57,500 nucleotides of DNA. Source: Zygnema cylindricum. Lineage: Eukaryota > Streptophyta > Zygnematophyceae > Zygnematales > Zygnemataceae. The notes beneath the pieces are model-generated. The model had not been told where the DNA came from, searched no databases, and saw only the letters and a list, made by a program, of their open reading frames with translations. Location: assembly GCA_037447655.1 (NCBI GenBank), contig JBBHKE010000386.1, positions 1 through 57,500 of the forward strand, in the 5' to 3' direction. The position numbers were made by a program, and so were the translations under genes. Positions 44,545 to 55,534 of this stretch are shown here, in pieces. Each line of letters opens with the position of its first letter. Within the stretch, counting starts at the first letter, position 1.

Positions 44545-45454
44545 GGGTATGTGCCCATGTCCCCATTACTTTGAAGCGACACTATCGATTTAGTAAAGAT
44601 TCTCTTTAATATACTTTTCAGAGCGTTCTAATGTGCTAAAATGATATCAAAACTTTGAAATGTGACCGTTGTAGACGTGGCTACAACTTGTGATGGTTGT
44701 GTGACTACTAAAATGATGACAATTGGTGACGTCTACAAATACAACGGAAGTTGTAGACGTCTAGTTTTTTGTGACATAGTAGATGTTTAGGGTTTTCTGA
44801 CGTCATGCTCATTTGTGACAAAGCAAAAGTCACAAATTCTAAAACTTCACGCCATAGCTTCCAGTTTTTTCCCCCGTCTTTTCTCACTCGACTTGCCATC
44901 AACCATTTTTTTATAGTTCTTTCATTTTATACCAGTATTGGCGTGTTTCATTCCAAGAAGTGTGAGATAAGAGCAAGATTGTGAGCGGGAGAGGGAGAGG
45001 CGATGACGACGTTAACTTCTATAAAGGACCCACGAATCGAAGTGGAAGTCTTAGACCTTTGTATTTTTTTTCACGACATGGGCGTGACGGGCAAGGAAAA
45101 AAATAGCAAGGACTCTCTCTCTCGTGCTAAAAATTCCACATTTGTGTGGCACGTTTCTGGACATTTTTATTGTGCGTTCCACTGATACTTTAACGAAAAT
45201 CACCTCCCGAGGTGACTTTCAATAAAGTTTTTTTATGAGTTGGATTCGCGTGTCCGTGGGTCTAAAAGAGAAAAACGCTAAAATGAGTACAAAAGACGAC
45301 AAAACTGGAGTACATTCAAAGTATCAAGATTACGTTAATTGTAATGTGGGAAAAGCAATATTTTTCATGCGAGAAACGATTTTTTTCCTTGGGGATAAAG
45401 TTTGGAGGAAAACAACTAAAAAAACACGATACTTTAACCCATGGGCACATGCCC
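44545..45454. mobile_element. Family E element, type 1, third copy
   Basis: 910 bp between GGGTATGTGCCCATGT and CCCATGGGCACATGCCC. The flanks are TAA and TTA, so the duplication is mutated or wobbly. Subterminal TTGTAGACGTGG, TTGTAGACGTCTAG; middle CATTTTATACCAGTATTG block; right arm GAGTTGGATTCGCGTGTCC. Confidence 0.7.
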
Positions 45455-46136
45455 TTAGAATTACGACGATTTGTAGTGACGACGCACTATATAACACTTT
45501 TTATGTACGTTTGTAAGAAATAATGAGCAGTTTTAGTACGGACATACACATTTTTTACTACTATTAGAAGCAATCCAAATTAGAGTTATTGACACTAGTT
45601 AAACAATACCTGTATTAACGTAAGGGGAAAAACGAAAGTTTAATTCTATTTTAGGTTCTAGGGTCAAAATTTAGGGGCGCCAAATTAGTGTTATTAATAC
45701 CAATAGTGATTCACGGTGTAACGATACATCAACTATAGTTTTTTGTGACATTGTAGATGTTTAGGATTTTTGTGACATTTTGATGTCATGCTCACTTTAT
45801 GATAGCGTCGATGTCACTAATTTTAGACCTTGCAGTTGTGGTTTCCTCATTTTTTTTTGTTGTTTTTCTCTTGATATGGCACCAAACTGCGCCCAAACGT
45901 ACCCAATAAATCAGTTTTTAGAGCTCTTTCATTTCATACCAATGTTGTCGTGTTTAATTCTAGATGGAGAGGGGGGCACTAGTGTGAGACGGAGGGTGAG
46001 GCGATGACGGAGTAGACTTTTGCAAAGGACCAGTGAATGAAACTGGAGGTCCGAGACCCTTGCAAACTTAACTTTTCTTCCAAACATGTCCGTGACGGGA
46101 AGGAAAAGAGTATCGCGTATTCTCTCGCAAACCTTT
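45455..46136. mobile_element. Further family E type 1 copy, left part (host of copia A3)
   Basis: 45455-45700 is AT-rich. From about 45700 the sequence follows the type 1 middle (GACATTGTAGATGTTTAGG, TTTCATTTCATACCAATGTT, GAAACTGGAGGTCCGAGACC). It breaks at A3 and resumes at 52584-52740 (ACCTTCAAAGAAGTTTT, AACGCCAAACTAGAGTACA). Confidence 0.6.
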
Positions 46137-47185
46137 TGCAGAAATTAATGGTTTTTAAGTATTTTCTAGGTCTGAATAGAAATAAAGAAGCCGAGGCAGT
46201 CTACCTCTAACTTCTCTCTCCAACTCTCAAACTTGTCGTAGTCACTGAGAAATTGGAGAGGAAGCTAGAGCCATGGCTACCTAGGCTATCCTGAGGTTTA
46301 CGGGAAAATTTATATTAGTTAGGGGATTAATCACTAAAAGGTATGTGCCGGCGACAGGATTTGATCCTAGTACCTGCCGGCCGACAAAGAGTAGATAACC
46401 GGTAGCCTTAGTCGTTAAGTCTAGAAGTAGTCTTAAGTATTATATAGTACGATAATTATTTAAACATGTACACGTAGGATAAATCATTTAACTATAACTG
46501 TTAACGGGATACATAGATATGGTAGTGTAAAAGTACGAATTGCGGTACGGATAAGAAATCAATACCGCGCATTGATGTCGTAAGCGAAACAAATACTGCG
46601 CATGTATTTATTACGGCTACGATCAAATGCGAGTTTAATCGGACGGCCAGAATTAGCGTCGAGATCGGGGAAGAAGAATTCGGCGGTTTGTGGGCATCGC
46701 CACATCGAATGACACGTGGCGATGTTACATTGGAGCGCGGCATCTCCGAGGATTAAAAGAGCCAATCCGGACATTCTACGTGTGGACATTTAGGCCATGT
46801 CGTACAATGTCCGTACATAAAGTACACCGGCAGCTGTACTTTTGCGTACGCAACTGTATCCTGATTGGTTCCGTACATCAGTAGATAGAGTCTGTGAGAG
46901 AGATAGGACTTAGAAAAATTAGAAGATAGGACCCTCTCTCCCAGAGAGCTTCTGTACAAAAGGTCAACTTTGACCCTCCATAACTTACTACTCACGGGAG
47001 CAAATTCAGAGATTCTTTTTGCTATCGACTCAGGGGAGTCTTGCCTTCACAGGGTTGCAGGTGGTCAGAGTTTTTATCTGCCAGGGTGGTAGTTGTTTTT
47101 GCTGAAACATAAAGGGGTCAGGATTATCCTATAGGCTTATTGGAAGCTGTCCACTCTGAGGACTTATGGAGGTCTCAGAGTTTCA
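46137..47185 (+). mobile_element. Copia A3 5' LTR
   Basis: TGCAGAAATTAATGG...GTTTCA. It shares with its own 3' LTR the features that separate it from A1, such as TGGTTTTTAAGTATTTTC near the start and GGGGATTAAT(C/T)ACTAAAAGG in place of the GTTTATTTATTTAAAAGG of A1. Confidence 0.9.
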
Positions 47186-48296
47186 GGTTATGGGCCCACC
47201 CTCTAGGGTACCAATCTTTAATGGAACTGGCTTCATATACTGGGAAAGTATGATGATAGGAGCTCTATGCGAAAAAAGGTTTTGGGGGATAGTGAGTGGA
47301 AGATTGGGGCGTCCATCAAGTCTTGGAATTCCTCCAAGGTTTGGAGGAACCAGACTCACCAGGAAAGAGGATTTACCTTCAATAGAGGAAACAAAAGAAG
47401 GAGAGGTGGTGGACAAAGGAAAGGAGAAGGAGGCGACCATACCAATAGCAACTGGTTCAGCATTCATGTCACCTATTGCGAGGAACAAGCAGAATTATAC
47501 TGAATTCTGGGACTTTAAGAATATGGCGGCAAAGCACTTCATCCTACGCCATCTCACTCAAGGACTTGCATGTCCTCATTTGCAGGTAGAAAGGGCATCC
47601 GATCTTTGGATGGCTCTCATAGAGATGTATCGAAGTGGTACGATTCAACAACAACAGTTGGCTGATCAAAAAGTTAACGAGTATGTATACAAAGGGGGGA
47701 ATATGTTGGATTTTTGCAATGAGCTTGCTACACTCTTCGTGGAGCTAGAGAGTGCGGGAAAAGTTTTTAGTGAAAAAGAAAAGGTTAACATTTTACTGAT
47801 GAAGTTACCTGATGAGTTCGACAACATAGTCAACCGTGTGCAGGACTTGCCGGACTCAAGGTGGATATGGAACTCAGTGGTAGGGATGATTCTCGTTCGA
47901 GAGAATACAATCGAGATCCGAAGGGGAGGAAAGAGTGGCCAAGCCTTGGCAACAGCGACCGATTGGAGGAACAAGGATTCTCGGAAACTAGTCGGAAACT
48001 ATGGGGGTAGGGAGCAGAAAAAACAGGCTGACGAGTTCGAACCAAGGGCTCCCAAAGGTTTATGTCATTTTTGTAAGAAACCAGGGCACTATATGGCAGA
48101 GTGCACTAAGCTAACCGAGCTTCGGTTAAAGGAGGGGCAGACCGGTGGTACCCCGAGAGGAAAGAAAAAGGCCCTTGTCACACAGATACTTGAGGCGGAA
48201 TCCGACGACGAGGACGATGAGCTCCTTTTGGATGAGGAGTTGGAGGCGAAAAATGAGGTTGAAATTCCACGAAGGCAGAAATGTGCTTACGGTTGA
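47166..48296 (+). CDS. Copia A3 gag, intact 376-codon frame
   Basis: Capsid-nucleocapsid protein of a Ty1/copia element. Translation starts at an ATG 20 nt inside the LTR (MEVSEFQVMGPPSRVPIFNG) and passes through the primer site. Residues 15-45 hold the FNGTGFIYWESMMIGALCE motif. Residues 130-240 follow the copia gag core (KHFILRHLTQGLACPH, LPDEFDNIVNRVQDLPDSRW). Residues 300-315 are an intact CCHC zinc knuckle (CHFCKKPGHYMAEC). An acidic tail follows. The frame stops at TGA 48294-48296, where A1 has GGA, short of the protease. This is the only open major frame among the copia copies here. Confidence 0.9.
   Translation: MEVSEFQVMGPPSRVPIFNGTGFIYWESMMIGALCEKRFWGIVSGRLGRPSSLGIPPRFGGTRLTRKEDLPSIEETKEGEVVDKGKEKEATIPIATGSAFMSPIARNKQNYTEFWDFKNMAAKHFILRHLTQGLACPHLQVERASDLWMALIEMYRSGTIQQQQLADQKVNEYVYKGGNMLDFCNELATLFVELESAGKVFSEKEKVNILLMKLPDEFDNIVNRVQDLPDSRWIWNSVVGMILVRENTIEIRRGGKSGQALATATDWRNKDSRKLVGNYGGREQKKQADEFEPRAPKGLCHFCKKPGHYMAECTKLTELRLKEGQTGGTPRGKKKALVTQILEAESDDEDDELLLDEELEAKNEVEIPRRQKCAYG
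47186..47198 (+). other. Copia A3 primer-binding site (half-tRNA type)
   Basis: GGTTATGGGCCCA directly after the 5' LTR, inside the open gag frame that starts at 47166. Confidence 0.85.
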
Positions 48297-51200
48297 TTGA
48301 AAGGTGAAGCAGGCTAGATTATAGATTCAGGTGCCTCAATGCAGATGTGTAAGGATAGGCACATGTTCACTAAGATAAGAAAGAGTCCCACCGTAGAGAT
48401 AGAGTACGGGGATGGGAGGATAGTCACCACTACTCTTGTAGGATCGGTTTATCTGAAAGTGTTAGTAGAAGGAAAGACATCCATATTAACATTCTCTGAT
48501 GTATTGTTTATTCCGGAGCTAAACAAAAACCTTATCTCTACATCTGTATAAGATGATAAGGGTTTTTTCACTAGCACTAGGGAAGGAGTCTTTACTGCTA
48601 GTTTTGAGGAGGATGTCTATTTCATTGCTGAGAAAGGTAGCCATGGGATGTTTAGGCTGATCTTAAGTAATGAAATGAAAAAACTTTATTATGCTGGTGT
48701 TCATGATTTTATGATGTGGCATAAGAGGTTTGGACATGTGAATCTAGATAAGTTAAGAGAGATGAAAAAGATGGGAGTGGTGGAAGGGATTCAGTTCAGT
48801 GAGAGTGATGTTTAAGTGATTGTAGTGGGTGTGCTCAAGGTAAAGCACACAGATTACCCTTTCCTAAAACAGCCACCTATAAGGGAGAAAAACTTCTAGA
48901 TCTAGTACACACAGATATTTGGGGACCGGCTAAAGTGCCCTCACCGAGGGGAAGAGATTTATGATGACTATAACTGATGATTGGTCTCGGTATTCCCGAG
49001 TCTATATTTTGAAAAAAAAATCAGAAGCTGAGGATTGTTTTAGACAATATAAAGCATGGAGCGAAAAACTCCATGAAACTCCAATCAAGAGAATACGGAG
49101 TGACAATGGTGGAGAGTATACTTCTAACCAGTTTGAGGATTTTCTGAGGGAAAATGGGGTCCAACACCAAAAGACAGTCCCAGAAAACTCGGAACAAAAT
49201 GGGGTAGCTAAAAAGTTTAATAGAACACTAAGTGATAGTGTTAGAAGTATGTTGTGAGATAAGAAGATAGGAAAAAGGTTTTGGGCAGAAGCAATGAACT
49301 GTGCTAATTACCTCAAAAATAGAGTTCTTACTTCAGCTATAAAAGATCAAACACCTTATGAGAGATGGACAGGCCGGAAACCAGACATATCTCACTTAAA
49401 GGTTTTCGGCAGTCAAGTATTCAGTCTAGATACTGATCGGTCCAATTGGAAGCTAGATCCTAAAGGAAAACCGGGATACTTATTAGGATATGATGAGGAT
49501 GTTAAAGGATATAGAGTTTATGATCTAAAAAGGGAAGATATAATCTTAGTAAAGCATCTAGTAGTTATGGATGAAGGAAAGTCTGTGGATCCATTCAAAT
49601 ATACGAAGTCAGTAAAAATCAGATTTGAGTCAGAAAATTTCGATGACTTTGAGCTTCCTAACTATCCAGGTTTTAGAGAAGATGACATTCTTGCAGGTAC
49701 AAATCAGACCGAAAAGGACTCGGTTGTGGAAACTCCAGTGACAACTCTACTCGAAGCGGAAGACGTGGTGGAAATTGATTTAGAATCAAGGGATAGGGGA
49801 GAAGCCGAGTTTGTTCGAATGAATCCACGAGAACCATCTATTCCGGCCTCGGATTTTGAGGGGGGGAGGAGAAGTAGCAAAAGACTGCAAGAAAAACAGG
49901 TTAATAACAAGGTAACTAAACTATCTCATCAAGATGAGCCTCAAAGTTATGGAGAGGCTATGACTTGTCCAGAAAGAAACCGGTGGAAGACAGCCATCAA
50001 TGAGGAGATGGCCTCAATCATGGCAGCCGATACTTAGGGGTTGGTGGATTGTCCACCTAACCGAAAACCAATCGGATGTAAGTGGGTTTTCAAATTAAAA
50101 CTGAACCCAAATAACACAATCGAGCGCTACAAGGCCAGATTAGTGGCAAAAGGATTTACACAAAAGGAGGGAATTGACTACGAGGAAACCTTTGCCCTGG
50201 TGGTCAGATTTCTCTCCGTCCGCATACTTCTCAGTTTAGCAGCAGCGGAAGACATGGGAGTGCACCAGATGGACATCAAGACAGCCTTTTTGCATGGAGA
50301 ATTGGAAGAGGAGATCTTCATGTGACAACCCGAAGGTTTTGTCGAGGAAGGAGAGGAGAGTAAGGTATGCCGGCTGATTAAATCTCTTTATGGTTTGAAA
50401 CAGGCGCCTCGACAATGGAATAAGAAGCTTGATGAGTTTCTTACCGGTCTGGGATATATTCGGATCAGCTCAGATCACTCAATCTATGTTTTCGAAGATG
50501 AGGAAGGTTTGATATTTATTGCAATTTATGTTGATGATTTGCTTGTTTTAAGTAAATCAATGGAAAAAATTAATAAACTGAAAACCGATCTAAAGGGGAT
50601 ATTTGAAATGAAGGATATGGGGGAAGCAAAATATATTTTGGGAATTCAAGTAGAGAGAGACCGAAAAAGAAAAATTATAAGACTGACTCAAAAGGAAGCA
50701 ATAGGGAACATGCTTGAAAAATTTCAAATGGATAAAGCTAATAGTTGTACAACTCCAATGGAGTTGAAGAGGGGAATTGAGGGGAGTGAGGAAGAAGGAG
50801 TCATAGTCTTAGACGAGGAATTATCTCCTGATGAACAGAAGTTCATGCAGACTATTCCTTACAGGCAAGTAGTGGGAAGTCTAATCTATTTTATGAATTG
50901 TACCCGACCGGATTTAGCTGCTGCTGTAGGAGTGTTGAATAGAAGTCTAAGTGCTCCCACTAAGAAGGATTGGGAGGCAGCTAAGAGAGTCCTTAGATAC
51001 TTGATAGGAACTAGGGATCTATGGTTGCATTTGGGTGGGGAGAATACTGACATCACTACTTGGAGTGATGCTAGTTATGGTGATGCTCCGATGAGGAGAT
51101 GCACTTCTGGATATGTATTATATGTGGGTGATGGGGCTTGCTGTTGGAGTAGCAAACAACAAAAGGTTATTGCTCAGTCCACCATGGAGGCTGAGTATAT

Positions 51201-51522
51201 GGCCTCTTGCTCTGCTATAAAAGAATTGATGTGGGTCAAGTCTTAACTTGGTGAACTTGGTCATCTTAAGAGTGGTGTGCAGAAAATATTAGGTGATAAT
51301 CAGGCAGCAATTGCTATTTCTGCCAATCCTAAACATCATTTTAAAGCCAAACACATGGACATCAGACTCAGCTTTGTTAGAGAGAAAGTAGAAAAAAAAG
51401 TAATCAGTTTAGAGTACAGACCAGATAGTGAGATGGTAGCAGATATGATGACCAAACATGTGCCTTCCCCTAAGCTAATTTTTTGCAGGGAGAAGTGCGG
51501 TCTGAAATTAAAGATTGACTAG
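48297..51522 (+). pseudogene. Copia A3 pol, with multiple stops
   Basis: Same order as A1. Stops shared with A1: TAG 48315, TAA 48549, shift near 48813, TGA 49255, TAG 50035, TGA 50323. Private: TAA 51244 and a changed RNase H segment (ILGDNQAA where A1 has IFCDNQAA). Two A1 stops (37455, 37851) are sense codons here. The integrase Glu position is again Lys (49210). RT keeps YVDDL. The 49294-50037 and 50395-51246 frames are the longest open parts. Confidence 0.92.
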
Positions 51523-51535
51523 AAAATAAGGGGAG
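51523..51535 (+). other. Copia A3 polypurine tract
   Basis: AAAATAAGGGGAG immediately before the TG of the 3' LTR, where plus-strand synthesis would be primed. Confidence 0.7.
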
Positions 51536-52583
51536 TGTAGAAATTAATGGTTTTTAAGTATTTTCTAGGTCTGAATAGAAGTAAAGAAGCCGAGGCAGTC
51601 TACCTCTAACTTCTCTCTCCAACTCTCAAACTTGTCGCAGTCATTGAGAAATTGGAGAGGAAGCTAGAGCCATGGCTACCTAGGCTATCCTGAGGTTTAC
51701 GGGAAAATTTATATTAGTTAGGGGATTAATTACTAAAAGGTATGTGCCGGCGACAGGATTTGATCCTAGTACCTGTCGGCCGACAAAGAGTAGATAGCCG
51801 GTAGCCTTAGCCGTTAAGTCTAGAAGTAGTCTTAAGCATTATATAGTACGATAATTATTTAAACATGTACACGTAGGATAAATCATTTAACTATAACAGT
51901 TAACGGGATACATAGATATGGTAGTGTAAAAGTACGAATTGCGGTACGGATAAGAAATCAATACCGCGCTTTGATGTCGTAAGCGAAACAAATACTGCGC
52001 ATGTATTTATTACGGCTACGATCAAATACGAGTTTAATCGGACGGCCCGAATTAGCGCCGAGATCGCGGAAGAAGAATTCGGCGGTTTGTGGGCATCGCC
52101 ACATCGGATGACACGTGGCGATATTACATTGGAGCGCGGCATCTCCGAGGATTAAAGGAGCGAATCTGGACATTCCACGTGTGTACATTTAGGACATGTC
52201 GTACAATGTCCGTACATAAAGTACACCGGCAACTGTACTTTTGCGTACGTAACTGTATTCTGATTGGTTCCGTACATCAGTAGAAAGAGTTTGTGAGAGA
52301 GATAGGACTTAGAAAAATTAGAAGATAAACCCTCTCTCCCAGAGAGCTTCTGTACAAAAGGTCAACTTTGACCCTCCATAAGCTAGTGCTCAGGGGAGCA
52401 AATTCAGAGATTCTTTTAGCTATCGACTCAGGGGAGTCTTGCCTTCACAAGAGTGCAGGTGGTCAGGGTTTTTATCTGCCAGGGTGGCAGTTGTTTTTGC
52501 TGAAACACAAAGGGGTCAGGATTCTCTTAGAGGCTTCTTGGAAGCTGTCCACTCTGAGGACTTATGGAGGTCTCAGAGTTTCA
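51536..52583 (+). mobile_element. Copia A3 3' LTR
   Basis: Close match to 46137-47185 with few differences (for example TGTAGAAATT against TGCAGAAATT at the start). Confidence 0.9.
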
Positions 52584-52772
52584 ACTTTTGCCACCTTCAA
52601 AGAAGTTTTCCTATTCGTTGTTCCATTGTTACTTGAAATCGACTCTAAGGTTTGAGGATAACTTGGCATACCTGGTAATGGGTTGAAAACACGAAAACGC
52701 CAAACTAGAGTACACTCTAAGTTTCAAGTCGACGAAAATTGTACCATGGTTTTTACATATTCTTTGTATGGA

Positions 52773-53229
52773 ACATAGTTCAAAAGTAGGCGTTTTTTGG
52801 TAGGCCTTTTGTAGGCCGCCTTTAGCGTTAGTTGTGTTACGGGCATTCCATGTGATCTTCTTAGATCGCTACTTTCATCAGCGACCGTCCGATGGTCCGA
52901 ATTTGACGATAGTCCTATCGTAAGTTGTGTTATGGGCTTTTCATGTGATCTTCTTAGATCGTTACTTTCATCAACGATCGTCAGATCGTCCAAATCTGAC
53001 AATTTAATTAAAAAGTCGCTCAAAACTCACGGAAAAAGATTTTTTTGTCCGATTTTTTTTCAAATTTAGACATGACGTTTAATTCTCTATCGATCCATGT
53101 GCAACTCAACCCCGTTACTATTTTATTTCATTTTGCATCCAATTCAATGTGGGTCTTAAGGGTATATTGTATTTTTTGCGCACATTAGGCATATTGTTTG
53201 GGCCTCTTTCACCTACTTTAAAATTATGG
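52773..53229. repeat. Dispersed repeat R1, copy 2
   Basis: Matches 1808-2268 in the same orientation, including the internal direct duplication of about 93 bp. The minus-strand frame (52724-53023) again stays open over both repeat units, with SSDLRRSH and QLTLKAAYKRPTKKRLLLNY shared with copy 1. Confidence 0.7.
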
Positions 53230-53885
53230 CATGGAATAAGATTTTTAGTTGCGGTGATTCACGAAGGTAGCGACAAAGAGAAAAATCTTTGGGCATACAA
53301 TCTAATAACTTGAAATCCTCGAAGACCCTAAAAACATAAAACCTTTGAATCCTTCATGTTTGTGAAAACCATAAAAACTCCAAAACCTTGAAAAACTCTT
53401 AAAACCACAAAAACCAAAAAAAACCATTTAAAACTATTAAAACCCTGAAAGTTCGCAAATCCCTAATAACCTTAAGGTTTCAAAGATCCCGATCTATTTA
53501 TTTTTACGGAATAGAGATTTATCGTTCATTTAGTTATATAAAGCAGTATGAAGTTAAATTAAAGATATAAATTTCTCTCAAAGATAGTCAATTTTTTTCT
53601 TTTCAAATATCTCCACCATTACCAACATTTCCATGTTTCATTCTTAGAATAGAGAGAGAAGGAAGAGGGAGTGAGAGAGAGGGAAGGAGAAAGGTGATGG
53701 CAGTGGAGACTTCCTGAAATGACATTGGATGCCGAAGACCTCTATTTGAAAAAATATACGAACAGGATGCAAACAGACAAAAAATAAAATAAGTATACAT
53801 GGTAAACGGTTAAAATCGTGTGAGACTCCCAAACGGGTTTTATTATTCGTTGCCCAAATGTCACTTTGGCGCTCGAAGTTCTTTT
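53230..53885. other. Intergenic, with traces of family E
   Basis: 53340-53480 is rich in AAAACC words. 53580-53750 resembles the type 1 middle (TCAAATATCT, TTACCAACATTT, GAAGACCTCTATTTG). No gene recognised. Confidence 0.45.
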
Positions 53886-53972
53886 TCATATATATATATA
53901 TACATATATACATATATACATATATATACATATATACATATACATATATATATATATATATACATATATACA
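53886..53972. repeat. (TATACA)n / (TA)n microsatellite
   Basis: Alternating TATATA and CATATATA words. The Tyr/Ile open frames on both strands are artefacts of the repeat. Confidence 0.95.
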
Positions 53973-54479
53973 TGTTTTTGATGATTAACTTTGAAGATGA
54001 GTCGAAACTAACGTGGCAGTGGGTCGGAAAAGGGAAGACAACAATTTAAAGTACATATTGCTTGTATAAAGTTTGTATATAAGTGGATAGTTTACAATTA
54101 AACGAATGACTCGTTCTCCTGTTCAACGAATTACATGTTACGCCTCGAATTGTTGAAAACTTCAGAAAAGACGACAACGTTGCTTCAACTATCAAACAAG
54201 CTAAAAAAAACGTTTGTTGAATCCTAAATATCAAGCACTATTCTTATGTTTGTTTCGTCTATTCCTTGCCTATGAAAGAGAAGGGGCTGTACGCCGAGTT
54301 GAAAAACTTCCAAATTTTGGACTAAAAAACCCTAAAAAACCCTAAAAAACCCCTAAAAACTTTTATGTACCTTATTTTATATCATGGCATAAATATTCAC
54401 GTAAGAAAAAAGAATAAACGATACTTCCAATGTGCTATTACAACTGTTGTATATGGTCACCCACACTATAAAGGTATCA
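53973..54479. other. Intergenic, no gene recognised
   Basis: AT-rich. Contains four CCCTAAAAAA(C) words near 54330-54355; no coding potential. Confidence 0.4.
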
Positions 54480-54912
54480 CACCTAATTGCACATGTATAG
54501 TACAGTACAATACATGAGTAGCCTAGCATAATACGAGTCAATATGACATAATACGTGTATAGTATGGTATAGACCATGTATAGTATGGTGCGTTGTAACA
54601 CATCTTTAGTGTAGAATAATGCAGAAAGATATGACAATCACGTGTACTACATTATAGTACATGTAGTACACATGTAGAGTATGGCATAAAATATTACGGT
54701 ATAACTCGTGTCAATATGGTAATACATGCCTAGTATGGTGTAAAACGTGTATAGTGTGGTAAAATAACGTATAGAAAGGTATAATCATTATACGATATGA
54801 TATAATACATGTAATGTATTGCCCGATACATGTATAGTATGATGTAATACATGTGTAGATTGGTGTAATGCATGTATAGATTGGTAAAATACATGAAATG
54901 GACAATAAGTAT
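54480..54912. repeat. Degenerate minisatellite (ACATGTATAGTATGGTRTAAT-like)
   Basis: A unit of about 22-25 bases built from ATGTATAGTATGG and TATAATACATG is repeated with many changes over 430 bases. The unit is rich in short palindromes (ACATGT). Confidence 0.8.
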
Positions 54913-54925
54913 AATATGTGTTTAG

Positions 54926-55526
54926 CAGTGTTGGGTATGGGGTAAATTCATATTGCGATAATTTCGATATTCGATATCGAGCAGTATCCTCGATATATCA
55001 TACCGAGACCAACATAAATTATCGCGATAGATATTGCGATATACAGTATTTTTTAAATTTAATATTTTGTATTTTTATATAATATGTTATTTTAGCGAAA
55101 AAGACATATTGTCTTAGACGCCACGTAAGACGTGATTTTCGCTCTGTGACTTAAAGGGAGACGTCACAAAATGTAACCGACAAAAAAGTACCAATTCTGT
55201 AATAGTACGGACAACAAAATTTCTATATTACAGAGGCCTCAGTTACATCGCGTAACGTCTGTAAACAAGTTTTTACATACGTGTTTTGATTTGAGTGGTT
55301 TCTTGTAAGTTGACGATCAAATCTCTAAAATCGTCAAAAATTTAAAAACCGACCATTTTCATACGGAAATCCGTACTTTCCTTTTTTTTTATGCTTCGAT
55401 ATATTGGCAATACGATATATCGCGATGTTTTCATTCTCGATATATCGAAGCGATACATCGATTATCGGGTAACTGAAATTCGATATATATCGAATATCGG
55501 CAAATGGTCCTCGATACCCAACACTA
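54926..55526. mobile_element. hAT-type MITE 3, with perfect 8-bp target duplication
   Basis: 601 bp, ends CAGTGTTGGGTAT and GATACCCAACACTA. Flanking GTGTTTAG is identical on both sides (54918-54925 and 55527-55534). Sequence follows MITE 1 closely with a shorter middle. Confidence 0.93.
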
Positions 55527-55534
55527 GTGTTTAG

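Larger units (their letters stand above)
46137..52583 (+). mobile_element. Copia element A3, complete insertion
   Basis: 6447 bp with LTRs of 1049 and 1048 bp. Flanks CCTTT (46132-46136) and ACTTT (52584-52588) agree at four of five positions, a slightly decayed target duplication. The internal region is nearly identical to A1, but the LTRs belong to a visibly different subfamily. Confidence 0.92.

Noticed and set aside
53880-53973. Tyr/Ile peptide frames
   Set aside because: Translations of the TATACA microsatellite.
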